Assembly (NCBI RefSeq): GCF_964204645.1 | Contig: NC_134027.1 | Coordinates: 18,342,485-18,406,484, forward strand | Reading direction: 5' to 3' | DNA length: 64,000 bases | Source of the DNA: Tubulanus polymorphus | Taxonomy: Eukaryota > Nemertea > Palaeonemertea > Tubulaniformes > Tubulanidae | In this document: positions 1-13,300 of the stretch, piece by piece | How positions within the stretch are numbered: position 1 is the first letter of the stretch | Layout of the letters: every line of letters begins with the position of its first letter | Translations under genes and position numbers: made by a program | The notes under the pieces: generated by a model | The model's input: the letters and a program-made list of their open reading frames with translations, nothing else | The model's database searches: none | Told to the model about the DNA's origin: nothing

Positions 1-156
1 TTTTCAGATAGATTACCGTAACAAAACCATAATCAGGAACCTCGATTTAGTCCAAAATTTATCAATGACAAGCATATTCCATGATTTTCTTTAAATAAAC
101 ATCACGGAATTTACATTTCAGAAGCAGGCCGGGTTTGGGGCTGGGCATTAAAAAAC

Positions 157-1263
157 CGGTGGTGTCATATCGCTAAATCATGAAATTTTCAAAAAACACG
201 GAATTTCTTCATTTTTTTACATTATTTACAGTAACCGGGTTTTCCCGCAGGCCCTTTGTCGGACAAGGCACTGGACGCATGTTTTCATTACTGCTACACG
301 GTATCTGATAGTTCATTATGATTGTCACTCAACAAATTAACAATAAAAAAACCAAGGATAACAATTGAGAACCTAGGCAATTTATCTATCAACATTCACT
401 GCTAACACCGCAGTAACTTGTGTATTGGGCCTGTCGGCGAGGCAATGCGTCGGGCGAGACCGCATCTACTATATAGACGATCTGCGTATGTTACCATTAA
501 TAAGCCTTTAATTTATTTCACTGGCGCTGCATTGTAAAATGGATATAAAAACCATGGTTTATTTAGAAAACCATGGTTTATTTAGACTGCACGGTTTAAC
601 TGTTCGCACTAAGTCCAATTTGGGGCATGTGGTCGGGAATCAGGAGAAATAATCCAAAATGATCGATGTCAGACGAAAATGAATAGACCATGCATATTTC
701 ATTTTGGATTTGGATGTTTTCATGCACGTCGTTCGTCTCAATTATGATTTATGCGAGCAAATTTAATAAAAGTTGAATGTGTAAAGATTATGAAATGATT
801 TCTTCTCTAACTCTTCTTGTATTTAGAGATAGCTGATATCGTTACTAGACGGGGATTTCAATTAAAATACAGGTACATGTTTGGTCGTAGAACATTTCAC
901 ATTTGCAGCCATCTAAAACTACGACCCGACGTACCGCGACCCAATCCCCATAATAATATTCGGTTCTACTAAGTTCGCCAAAAGTCGATTAACTTCGACA
1001 AGCCACGTTTGCCCTGGTGCCGATCTCTTATTCCAACTAGATTCTGACTGCTGCTGCATGTGGCAACTGGTAGCCAGTCAACGGTATCAGGGAATAATAT
1101 CAGATAGATTGCGTGAAGTTGCATTCAAAGCTAACACAGTGCATCGATTGGTCCGGTGTCTTGTCCGACGCCAGATATCCCCGCGAGAAAACCCCATTAC
1201 TATATAGGCTATTAAGAGTGAAAATGCCGTGTTATTAGATGATTCCGCGATATAACAACACCG
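157..1263. mobile_element. Non-autonomous TIR element (MITE family M1), copy A
   Basis: The left end CGGTGGTGTCATATCGC is mirrored at the right end by GCGATATAACAACACCG. The same ends and interior recur at 7260-8512. The flanks TTAAAAAAC (148-156) and ATCAAAAAC (1264-1272) match at 7 of 9 positions, as expected of an old 9-bp target duplication. No coding capacity is seen. The superfamily is not assigned; a 9-bp duplication would fit Mutator-like elements. Confidence 0.65.
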
Positions 1264-1399
1264 ATCAAAAACCTATGACCACAGACAATGATTTGCGACA
1301 ATCAACCATCGATGATAAGTGATTTGCACAAAAAATTAATGATTAGACCAAAACATCTTGAATGATAGTAAATCGTGTGGCAACCAAATGCGCCATTAA

Positions 1400-2085
1400 A
1401 GCCCACTTGGGACTAGTCCCAGCGGGCTATTGCATTCACTTTTCATCCGTCGTCCGTCCATAGACGGAATCCAGTTATTTTGGGAGGTTTTGAAGATGCT
1501 TCAATGTAATGTCTTGATATTTAAGTTATACATGTATCTACCCTAGACCCATCTTCAGCCCAAAAGCTGGCCCTGTCAGAATCAAGATGGCCGACTGGCA
1601 GCCATTGTTGTTCGCCAAAATCAGCACTTTTTACACATTTTTGAACTTTTGAGGGAAATTTTGAAGACGCTTTGATCAATTATCTTGATCTTTAGTTTAC
1701 ATTTGAATCCCCTAAGAGCCCATCAGCATGAGAAGAAAGGGTCGATTGAACTCAAGATTGCCGTCTTATGACCTTTTTAGTGCCCAAAATGTCAATTTTG
1801 GTCCGAATTCTGAGTCCTGTAGCTTCCTACTGGTTTGCTATTTTCGATTGCAATTTGTGATGGGTATTCTTTGGAAAGGGATATTTTATGCCTGAGAGGT
1901 ATTCTTGATCAGCCAATTATGACGAAATTGGCGGCCATCCTTGGTGCCATCAGTACTCATTCGTAGGTGGGAAAAAGTTTTCCACATTATATTGATACCT
2001 AAGCATATTTTGTTACCACAATCAATTGGAAAGTTGTAGCTCATAACGTGTTCTATGAGTTTGGTGAGTGGTCAATGGTTTTTGA
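1400..2085. repeat. Long hairpin-ended interspersed repeat (family H), copy 1
   Basis: Begins with a hairpin (AGCCCACTTGGGAC / GTCCCAGCGGGCT) and carries the recurring phrases 'tcaagatggccgac', 'gatgggtattctttgg' and 'ttgttaccacaatcaattgg'. These also occur at about 3.3-3.9, 4.3-4.8, 28.3-29.1, 29.6-30.2 and 31.0-32.1 kb. No ORF of note. The 3' end is lost into a different GTCTGTCTG-rich repeat that starts near 2086. Confidence 0.6.
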
Positions 2086-2860
2086 TGGGTTTCGTCGTCA
2101 GACGAACCCATCTATGGCATCGTCGTCATGTCTGTCTGTCTGTCCGTCTGTGGATGTTTCTTTATGACACGATTTAAGCTGTTTGTGTGGACCGACAATT
2201 CTGTAATTTCACACAGGTATTCTCTACTTGATGTAGATGGTGCAGCTTGGTTTATATTTGATTCTGATGGCTATTAGTGCTCTAATTTGGTTAAAAGATA
2301 ATTAACGTTACTCGCTAGTTCAAGCCGCTGTATAGCGCGTTGCTACGACGACGCTCGATCAACATACTGGTACTCGCTGTGTAATACTGAACACGTATAT
2401 ACCTGTAGATATTGATCGTACTAGCACCGGTTTTAGATAGCGCGCGCGCTGATCGGTCTTAACACTTCTCGGAACTGCTGTGCTAAATGCTGAGAGGCCG
2501 AATCTATGAACAATCATTTATTGGGCTCGTCACATTTGATAGTGAATGGATAAATAATCGGTGTCAATGACGGTCGCTACTCCCCATCAGTATAACTCAT
2601 CAGTATAAGAAATAATTCTTTCGAGTTTTTTTTTTCAATCCCCGAAGTTGTTGTTACTATGTTGACCTCGCCGTTTTATAAGCTTACCGATGATTCTTCT
2701 AGTATTTTCAGGGTCACAAGACATGACGAAGTCACAAAGTTTTGTACAAATTTCACGAAACAAACAATTATTTAGGCGGCACCTGATCTATTGATTAATT
2801 ATGATAAATAATGTTTATTTCATTAAAAATTTGTTTTATTCAAACACTACTTTCATCGCA
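2086..2860. other. Gene-free stretch with a short hairpin and a GTCT microsatellite
   Basis: Starts with the hairpin GGGTTTCGTC / GACGAACCC and a (TGTC)n run at about 2128-2150, which look like the end of another interspersed repeat. The rest shows no ORF, RNA gene or further repeat that I recognise. Confidence 0.3.
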
Positions 2861-3289
2861 CATAGCGTGATCGGTAGGCCCTACTATTCTACGGTAGGCC
2901 ATGGACTCTTTCATGTGGTAGGCCTATTACAAATGATACAATCCGCGTGTCCGTGAATAAGTGACACGTGGTGGGGCGGGTTGTGAGGAGCATCGAAACT
3001 AATCCGTCACAAATAATAGATAGAAAACAATACCTTAAGAGGTTAACTTTTATTAACATCATTACCAAATCAAAACCTGCACATCCTATCATAAATAGAA
3101 ATTCTAAGAATTTATTTCAAAGAATAATAAATTACGTCTAAATATTGGGATTCGAACTCGTAGCATCGATTCAGGGGCCTTTCCCAAAGCGGGTATCCCG
3201 CGGGGAAAACCCATTACTATTTATATCGAGAATCGCCTTTTCGACAGCGAGTTCGGTGAATGAAACAGAAACAATTACACAGAAACCCA

Positions 3290-3866
3290 TCATGGAAAGT
3301 TTCTTTCTGGTTGTATATGGCCACCATGGGGCGTTGAATAATACAATAACTTCGTATTTCTCTATTATATTTATACCTATGCATATTTTGTTAACGCAAT
3401 CAATTGCAAAGTTATAGCTCATGACATCCTCTATGATTGTGGTGAGTTTTAAGGACATTAGTTATTCTATATGGTCACCAGGGGGCGTTTAAAAGTAGAA
3501 TAACTTAATCTATCCGGCTTATTATATTGGTACCTAGGCATATTTTGATACCATGATCAATTCCAAAGTTGTAGTTCATGACATGTTCTATGGTTGTAGT
3601 GAGTTTCAAGGTCATTGGGTTTTGCAAATGGTCACCAGGGGGCGTTGAATAGTAGAATAAGTTAGTATTTCCATATTAAATTGGTACCTAGGCATATTTT
3701 GTTACCATGATCAATTGCAAAGTTGTAGTTCATGACATGATTGTGGTGAGTTCCAAGGTCATTGGTTTTTGTATATGGCCACCAGGGGGCGTTGAATATT
3801 GAAATTGTTAGATTGTTCAGCAGTTGAAACCACTTCCCAAGTGGGCATGGTGTCCCTGGACCCCTA
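3290..3866. repeat. Family H repeat, copy 2, with four units of a ~150-bp tandem repeat
   Basis: The phrase 'ggggcgttgaat' (or close) recurs with its gcgtt at 3331, 3485, 3642 and 3789, giving steps of 154, 157 and 147 bp. Between them lie repeated 'gcatattttgttacc' and 'agttgtagttcatgac' blocks. The copy ends with a hairpin (CCACTTCCCAAGTGG), then GTGTCCCTGGACCCCTAG followed by T. That is reminiscent of a Helitron 3' end (hairpin then CTRR|T), but the 5' end is not a clean A|TC, so the class is left open. Confidence 0.6.
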
Positions 3867-4100
3867 GTTTATTTAGATTATTTTAAATGGTGGACAAATC
3901 GACGTCTCACAATGAAAAATCTAGGGCCAGTTGAATAGACCCATAGGTTAACTCAATTGATACTTATATAATTATCCCTGTAATGTTGATACTATTCTAT
4001 GAAACCGTCTCCTACATTTTAAGATTTTTACATTTATTACCTATATAACATATATTGTAGCACATCCGTTTGCGTCAACATTGGATTTTGAATATTTCAG

Positions 4101-4301
4101 CTATATCTTCCGTTATGTTTGAAACCAGGCTAGGCTGTTTAAAAGAACCAGTCGACCCCAAAATACAGAATTTTATTGATAACATAAACAGCATGTGGTA
4201 TACGACTGTATTACTATACGCGGCATATGGAATGCAAAGAAAATTTAAAACAAAATATTATAAACGACACATGGAAAATTGGGATGTTATCTTTCAAGTG
4301 G
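4101..4301 (+). CDS. P450 exon (clan signature ETRLGC)
   Basis: Acceptor AATATTTCAG|CT, donor GG|GTAAGT. Encodes about 67 residues from ISSVMFETRLGC to WDVIFQVG, the region before helix F/G in mitochondrial P450s. The split codon joins G|CA to the next exon. Confidence 0.88.
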
Positions 4302-7300
4302 GTAAGTATAGTCTAGAAATTCTTCATTATTACTTTCTAGCCCACTTGCGGGCTAGCTGCTACTGCGTTTACTTTCGTTGGTTCCTTCATCCACAGAGAA
4401 AATTCAGTTATTCTTGGAAGTTTGAACGCGAGTGGATTGTCTTGATAGTTGCTCTACTTATGTAACGGCCTGATCAGAATCAATATGTCCGATAACTGAC
4501 GGCCATCAGAAAGCAGAACATTTTACCCGTTTTTGAAGATTGCTAGGAAAATGTCATATATATTATTACTTGTATCCTTCAAAGGCCCATCAGCATGAGA
4601 CTGCATGATTCTGTTGATCGGACACTAAGATTGCTGTCCTGCAACCTTTTTTTTTATGCCCAAGAAGGCTTTTGACGAAACCATGAACAGGTTTTAACTT
4701 ATTGATTTGATAATTGCTAGCACGGTCATATGATACATCTTGCATTGGTTTGGGATCAGCCAATATGTGTGATAAAAAGAATGTATGTTTCTCGGTACAA
4801 TTTTATTTTTACTACTAGCTTTGGTGTGATATGACTTATTCATTTATTCCTTTCAGCACGTGAAAATATTGAACGTAGGACAAAAGAATTAGAGATGGCT
4901 GGACCAGACGATAGAGCATCTGCGTTCTTAACCAGATTATTATTAAATAAAGACCTATCACAAGGGGCGTTAGTTTCTAATGTTGCAGAACTACTGATGG
5001 CTGCTGTTGATACCGTAAGTAATTGCGATACGGGAGATATGTAGAAATTACGGCTTTCAAAAATCGCAGAAAAGCGTTAAGCGAAGACTTTGCGAAAAAC
5101 GTATTCAAAAAGTAGAGAAGCTTAAACGAGATTTTCAGAAAAAAGTGACCTACACTTCATTTTGGTCACTGACTGATTAATGTTTTCAGAATATTTTGAA
5201 TGTCCATATGCATGTATCTGAACCTTTGTTCATACAACTTTGATCAGACAAAAACTAAATCTAAAGATGTTAATACATTTCAGACGTCAAACACAACATG
5301 TTTCATGCTGTTCAATCTGGCAAACAATGAAAAAGTTCAGCAGAAATTATACGATGAGATAAAATCAACTGTCGGGGTTGATGGAGTTATCGATGTAAGA
5401 AAACTGGAGCAAATGGACTACTTGAAAATGTGTCTCAAAGAGAACTACAGGTATACAATTCTGTAACTCTGAAGTTCAGTCATACATTGGACATTTCTTC
5501 GTCTGAAGGTGTAATTTAGAATTGTCAGGTCATAGCCTCCATGTAATCAGGAGATATGAAATATTCAAAATCTATGGCTGTCTCATATGCGCGCCAAGCA
5601 TGAGAGAGGGCGACGAGTATCATACCAGGTTACGCCGAATAGGGTACTGGCTACCCGATCATGCGCCGTATCTTCCATAATTTACTAAAAGAAGGCGTTG
5701 TATGGAATGGAGAAACTATAAGAAAATCTTCTGAAAGTACCTCTTAATTCGAAATCCCTACCGAAAATTTTGGGGATCGGCAAATAGGCGTAAGCGGACA
5801 GGTTGTTCCACTGGTGTGAGAGAACGTATTTTTTTCTCTCCCACTGGTCCAGTTGCAGGGACACAGCTATATCTGTACTTCGATTTCTGATTTCAAAATC
5901 AAACCCCCAGTTTCACTCTCGTGTGTGGTGGGTTTGTAAGGGACTCCAAAACAAAAAGTCAAACGAAATCTACCTATCAAATAAATGACGGATCAATTGC
6001 TATTTCAACATCAACAGGTGCACACATACTCCTCACAAAGGTTGAGTCAATAGTCGCAAATAGATCCAACATTGGTGAAGCATCTGTCCGCCCTTTCTTA
6101 TTCAACGCCTGTTCGAATGGAACCTGCTTGTCCTGGCTCTTGTCCGCTAAACGGAACACTGTCCTGACACCACAATGAGGTGTCCATGGCTAGACCGTAC
6201 AGGGATGTCGATCGCTCCCTTACCTGATTTTTTCTCTTATGGAAGAACTTCAGGGCCTTGACATCTGCCAGCCTTACCACGTAGTTTATATCTCAACTCT
6301 TCTCACCAGAGTTGGTGCTGGTTTGTTAGGCATGACCTACTTTTTCCAAAATTTCCTACTGTTGCGAATTCTATCCCCGTAAATTTCATGAGCTAACTTA
6401 TAATCAAATTCTTATTCAACAGATGAGTATACGTTTTACTGGCTAATTTGAGATGAACTTTAGGTATTGTCGGCAATCGGGTCTTTATCGAACATTGTTT
6501 TCCTAAGGAGAAATTCTTGTCTAGCGTAGTAACATTCGTTATCAAACCACGGTTGTGAATTTTTCATGACTCTGCTGTTATTGTTCGCGGATCACTTGGA
6601 TTTACCTGTTATTGTTGGTGGATCACTTGGATTTACCAAAAGTAGTTTTTGTTCTTGAAGCGAATATGTTACTAATTTTTTGAATCAATGGTGTTTAGGT
6701 CAAGAGAAGAGGGATCTAAGGAACTGAGTTCATTTAGTAAAGAGTTTACCTCAAGCTGGGATATATTTTCCCTGGACTGGTCACTAGAATCACAAACCCA
6801 TGAAGGGCTTTTCAGCGTGATATCTGAATTAGACATATCATCGTTACGTGCTTCTTTTTGATTATCTTGTTCTTGTTGCTTACGTACACACAAAGCAAAT
6901 TCAACAGGACAGTGCTTATCCGAAAACAAAGGGTTAAAATTACAGATTTCAAAGCTATTCAAGTAAGGTATGAAATGAGGTAACATGATCACATAATCAT
7001 CCACAACACGGTCACTGCGGATTTTCCACCCGATATGTATATCTTTACCAGATCTACCGTTAAGGATCACGAGATTTAAATCCCGAACCAGATCTATGAG
7101 TCTTTTCGCGAAGGGTTTGATAGGAGTACCGGCTTGAGATGACCGTTCAAATGTCATACAGAAGTTTAAAAGCAGTTCATTACAATCACTTAGCTCAATT
7201 TGTGGGTCCGGATTTACAGTATTTGAACAATTGTCAAATTCGGACATTGTCTCAGTATGCGGTGTTGTCATATCGCAGAATCACGGAATCGCGGAATTTT

Positions 7301-10300
7301 CTAGAAAAGACGGAATTTCTTCATTTTCACTGTACAACCTTGTTTTTCCACGGGATACCCCTTATTGGACAAGGCACCGAACGCTTGTTTTCATTACTGG
7401 TACCTGGCAGGCCAATGTGATTATCTATTACTATCGTTAACTAATTTAATAAAGGCTGCATTGTAAAATGGACATAAAGACGATGGTTTATTTAGATTTC
7501 ACTGCTTCAATGGTCGTATTAAGAACAAACTGAGGTACACATTATGCATATTCTGGTTTTGGATTTTCAATGCGTCTCGTGCATCTAAATTGTCGTTTAT
7601 GCGAGTGTGGTGTATCTAGTAGAGTTAATAAAAGTTAAATGATATCAAAGATTATATATAAAATGGTATCTTTTTAACTCCGTTATTTGTGAAGAGAAAG
7701 CTATTACTTAGTTGCTTCTCCGTGTTGATTCCTTGGGTCTAAAAAAACGTCACGTCGGTACTAGACGGAGGTTTCTATCAAAATAATTTTCAAGGTACCG
7801 CGGTAAATGTTTTGGTGTTGTCATATCGCGGAATCACGGAGTCGTGGACTTTTTTCAAAAACAAGGAACTGCTTTTTTTCTCAATAAATATATAGCCGGG
7901 TTTTTCGACAGGGATACCCCTTGTCGGACGAGGCACCGGACGCCTGCTCCATTACCGTCAGCCGGTAGGCCTATGTGATAATTTATAGCAATCGCCACTC
8001 AACGAATTAACGATACTTCCTAACGAGAAAATGGAAACCTACGTGGGCAATCTATCTTCCAACATTGACTGCTGACCCCAAAGTGGCTTGTGTATCTGCG
8101 TATAATAAGCCATTAATCAATTTGATTAATACTGCATTGTTAAATCAATATAAAATCGATGGTTGATTTACACTGCACTGTTTCATCCGGTCATATTAGG
8201 ACGAAACTAATGTATGCGTTCAAACGATCAAGAGAAATATCCAAATGATCGGACGGAAATATTAACAGACATTATGCATTCTGGCTTTCGATTTTTTCAT
8301 ACGAGTCGTGCATCTAAATTGTGATTTATGCGAGTGTGGTGTATCTAGAACATTTGATCAAAGTTGAATAATTTATCGAAAATGATAAATCTTTTTTAAC
8401 TCCGTTATTTGTGAAGAGAAAAACCCGGTTACTATAATGGTAAAAGTGAATTAGAAATTCCATGTTTTTGGAAAATTCTGCAATTCCGTGATTCCGTGAT
8501 ATGACAACACCGCTCAGTATGCGCATTAAAAGAAATAACGTGATGATTATTAAAACCAACCAGGCCTCTTTTTATTAGCTCAAACGCCTCAATAGAACTA
8601 TAATTACTTCTGTCTGGAGGAATATAAACAGTTCCGACAATAGTATCACAATCTGACGCAAAACACTCTATCGACAGATCCGACAATAGTATCACAATCT
8701 GACGCAAAACACTCTATCGAATTTACATGATAACACAATTATGGATTGTTTGTTTCGAGAATAATACCATCCTTAAACTTAGAATTGAAAATAATAGAGA
8801 TTCCACCAATGGGTTTGTAAGTGTGATCTGACTGCGGCCTTGATTTAGAAAATATCGTATAATTTGGGATAGTAACATCATCCAACGAATTCAAATGAGT
8901 TTCACCTAAGCTAATACAGTCAAATTTGTTGGTTAAAAAGTCCTGTGATAAAAGTTTGTGTTTAAGACCACACACATTGAACGAGAGGAAATAAACTGGT
9001 TTCTGAGTTTTGGAAGAGTTCGATTTAAATTTAAGTTGGTCCACTAAGGATTTGATACACTCGTGATTTGCTGATGGTTCACGATGCCCCGCGCTGTGCT
9101 AGCAGAACGCCTAGCTTTTCCAAGTCTTTAGGTCCATTTATATAATGACACTCTACAGATCTACCGTTATGGCACAGAATTCTACCGTTTCTGGTCCACA
9201 CATAATAATCCTTCCGATGTAATAGGGCGGTCATCAGTCTGGTAAGATCTTCACATAACAGGTTGTTATATTCTATGGCATGGAAATACTGTCAAAATTA
9301 AAATAGCATTTTTGACGCGTCAAACGACAAGTCAATCTACGCGTCAAACGACGCGTCAAATTCACTTTATTCAAAATCTTATCTCATTTCATAATGCATT
9401 TAATAAAGATCTATATGGTTTGGGTTAAGGTTAGGTTGAGGGCCATGTGTAGGTAAAACATTCCTCCTGTATTTGGCTGCCTCGGTGGTCTAGCAGTGTC
9501 ACTGTGCTAGCGCTTGCAGGCCTGAGTTCGAATACTGTTCTTTTCTCTATGTTGTATTTTTTTCTACAGATTTTTTGAGTCGAGGGATTAGTGTGGGATT
9601 CTAATCAGAGCAAATTACTATGGGCAACTCATATACAAAAGGAATAATGCCCCGTGGGTGATCCTGTACCCAAAAACTGACCTTATCGGAATCAAGATGG
9701 CCGACTGCCGAAATCAGCAATTTTTACACTTCAATTTTCAAGGGAAATTTTGAAGCCATGCTTTGATCAATCAATCATTCTTATATTTGTACCTTTTTTG
9801 TTCCCAAAAAGGTCGACTGATTTTGGCTTCACCTTTTCACTCTATACGAACCTTATCAGACTAAGGTTCGTGGTGCAATTCATGCAAGAATTCAGAGACC
9901 TTCATCCATTCCTTGCAAGGGTTTGATTCCCTACCGCTAACATAAACCCTTCATTGATGAATCCTTGAATGGTCTAATTATTGCCCATATTTCTTTGGAC
10001 AAGTTGCTGCTATTAAGCGGCCACCAGTCTGTAATGTATATTATGTAACAATAATACATTGAATTGTAACATCTGCCGCGAAACGAAGAGCTTTCGAAGT
10101 AGCGGCTGATCTAGGAACAGCGAGACCAGAGGGACCAGGGCCCTTTCCCCTCAAAGTTCCGAGCGTTTATTTCTTATGTTCCCGAATACTGCCGCGCCCC
10201 GGCTTGAGAGTTGTATTTTAATAATCTACGCATTTCCTCTTGTATTAGTTCTAAAATGCAGGAAATCGCACATATGCACATCGAATTTGAAATACATGTA

Positions 10301-13300
10301 GTCTGACGGGATAACCCTCAGATCCCCCACCCCCGTTTGCGCCTAATACAAGACAGTTCATAGACCCGCCCCTGCGAAGGACAGTCGGAGCCACCAGAAG
10401 AGAAAAAAACAATAGATGCTTATAAAATGTATTATGAAATGAGATTAAATTTTGAATAAAGTGAATTTGACGCGCCGTTTGACGCGTCAAAAAACCTATT
10501 TTTATTTTGACAGTATTTCCATGCCATAATATTCCGTACTCTCCTTCAGCTTTTTCTTGTTCTGTAGCATATCCAGTTTTTTTTCGTTCGCTTTCCCGTA
10601 TCGATGCAGTACGTCGTTTTTGAGATCGACGCAATGCTGCAAACATGTGTTTTAAGGGACGACTCACTTTTGTCTTCCTCTTCTGTGAGATTCACGATTT
10701 TAAAGTTTCTCGTCGCGAGTACTGCTCTAAGTCGTCCTGAGTCTGCCAGAAATCAGAAATTATCTCCATACAGGACTGAACAAGTTCGTCTTTAAAGGGT
10801 AACTGACACCTTTTTTATTTCAAAATATGATGTATTCTATTGATCTATGCACTACTCATCTTCAACCGTTCTGTTCAAAAATGTTTAGTTTACGCGCAGT
10901 TTGTGATTTCATAACATGAATTTTGACCTCATTTCGTTGTTTACATCGCTTACTGTTCAGCGTCGGCTAAACCAGCAGGTGCGTGCTGCAACGTCAAAGT
11001 ATAAAAACGTTATAAGACAAAAGTAAGAAAATACGAAAGGAAGCATTTATTAAAGAACTGAGAGAATGTGAAATTAATGATCCTAAAAGGTTTGGTTAAT
11101 GTTTAATTCCGCAAATGGGAGCAAAGATAATGAAGGTGATATTGATACTAGATATTTTTTCGAACAGTTAGGAAGTTAAATGTTTTGAATAATGTTGACA
11201 ATGAAATCAATGATGTTAATGAATCCCCAGATTTGGTTGATCCTCCTGTATACGAAAATTGTACTTTAAACTGTGATATACTGATGAAGTTGTTAAAGCA
11301 ATTTCCCTACTTGAAAAGAACAAAGCATCGGGCATTGAGTGATTCGAGAATGAATTGTTGAAGTTTAGCCAATATCCAACATAGTAAATATGTTACAAAA
11401 TTTATTCAATTTAGTACTTAAAACTGGCCATGTCCCGGAGACATGGTCTGTAGGCATTATCAAAACTATTTTCAAAAAGAATGGCGATCCCTGTTACCCT
11501 GATAATTACAGAGGTATCACCCTAGTAAGTTGCCTAGGTAAACTATTTACGAGTATTTTAAACCATAGACTGTCAACTTTCCTAGAGGCAAATAATATTA
11601 TAAGTGAGGCTCACGCCGGTTTTAGATCGAAGTATTCGACTATTGACCATATCTATACTCTGAAAACGATTGTGGAACTGTATCTTTGCCAGGGTAGAAG
11701 ACCTGTGCCTTTGTTGACTTTAAGAAAGTATGCGACTCAGTATGTAGAGTAACTTAATTGAAGGAAATTAATAGCCAATCGTATCGATGGAAATTTCTTA
11801 AGAGTACTTAAAAATATTTACAATTCAGTTAAATCATGTGGGAAATTTTATGGTAGCACCTGTCAATACTTTGCAGCCAATAGGGGTTTAAGACAGGGCG
11901 AAAATCTCTCATCTATTCTGTTTTCTTTATTCTTAAACGATATCGAGGATTTCTTTATCACTCGTAGAAAACCAACTCTGTCATTTATTGAAAATCTGAA
12001 TTCGAGCCGTAATCAGGAGCTTGATACTTAATTAAATTTGTTTATCATTCTCCATGCGGATGATACAGTTATTCTCGCTGAAGATGAGAAAGCACTTCAA
12101 TCACAGTTAGATACTTTTTTGATTATTGCGCTATTAATGGCCTTACTGTGAATGCCTACAAAACCAAAATACGTAGCAGTCTTAGAAGTAAAGTCAAGAT
12201 AAAACAGATTTAGAAATTCATGTTAGACGATCAAGAACTAGAGGTAGTTGAAGGGTATGTATGTCTTGGAGTGAAATTCAACTGGAATGGCAGCTTTGCT
12301 AAAGCAAGAGAATACCTTTATGATAAAGTAATGAGAGCTATGTTTTCGATCGTTCCAAAAGGCAGGCGTTTAAAACTTCCAGAAGATGTTATGGTCAAGC
12401 TATTTGATATGTATGTCGCTCGTATCGCTATGTATGGATGCGAGGTTTGGGGTATGAAGTTCTTAATTTATTAGAGAATCTCCATTCGTTGTACTGTAAA
12501 GTTTAAATGAAAGTGACAAAATATTCTCGTAATTTGCAAGTATTATCAGAACTAAATCTTTGAAAAATGTGTCAGCTGCCCTTTAAGTCGCTCGATTGCC
12601 ATCCTCACACCGTTTTCTATCACTCGCTAGATAGCAGCAGCAATAACATCGCTGGATATCTCGAGTTCACTAATTATCCCGTCAGCAACTTCTTTTGCGC
12701 AACTGCAAGTGCTAGGAAGACTCGTTCTTTTTTTGTTGTGATGATTTTGGAACAGTTGTTTCCTTACTCGAATTTCTCGTCCAAGCATTGTTAGACATAG
12801 TGACGATCAGTGAAAAAATACGTCTTCACTGTATGACGACTCAAGTGTGAAAGGGGCTGTGATGATAGCATCCTCCTTTTAGTAACACGTGTAGCTCATC
12901 AACGAAGCCTTTAATCTTAAAGGATTCTAATTATATCTCAATAAAAAAGATTTTTTTGAAAATATTTGAACTAAAATTAATTATGCATACGTCATCTTGG
13001 CGAAAAAACGTTTGTATCGATATGCAGATCAACTTTAAACAATTCTAATTTGCATTTTTTAAAAACACCATACAGGTCGACCAATTTTGTGTAGTATATA
13101 GTTGAAATCGAACAATGCGCTCAATGTGATCCTGACTCTGCGACGGAGTTGTCATAATATCTCTGGAGACCTTTCTGGAAATAACTTGCTCACAAAATTC
13201 CGTGCACGTAAACTTGTCTTTTGTACCGTACACTTTCGTTATGCGATTAGTGCTGTTGTGGTAGCGTATATCTACCAGTGTGTTGTGGATCCGGGTTGGG

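Larger units (their letters stand above)
6290..12798 (-). pseudogene. Old LINE (ORF1 plus APE endonuclease of ORF2), split by three insertions
   Basis: Read on the minus strand from an ATG at 12798. ORF1 pieces are 12798-12587, 10794-10529 (with DDLEQYSRRETLK, the conserved LINE ORF1 motif) and 9273-9061 (NGRILCHNGRSVECHY, RNA-binding/C-terminal part). ORF2 follows: 9044-8739 with endonuclease start FLSFNVCGLKHKL and GETHLN, then 8707-8513 and 7271-6672 with FNAHTE, LVILNGRSG and SDKHCPVEF. A post-endonuclease piece at about 6560-6430 has QPWFDNECYYAR. Several frameshifts and stops make it dead. No reverse transcriptase follows on this strand, so the copy is cut at about 6.3 kb. Insertions at 7260-8512, 9274-10528 and 10796-12582 interrupt it. 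Confidence 0.75.

Noticed and set aside
10251-10667. Minus-strand ORF of 138 codons
   Set aside because: Fuses LINE ORF1 sequence with the inside of the 6-bp-target MITE; the join is an artefact of the insertion.
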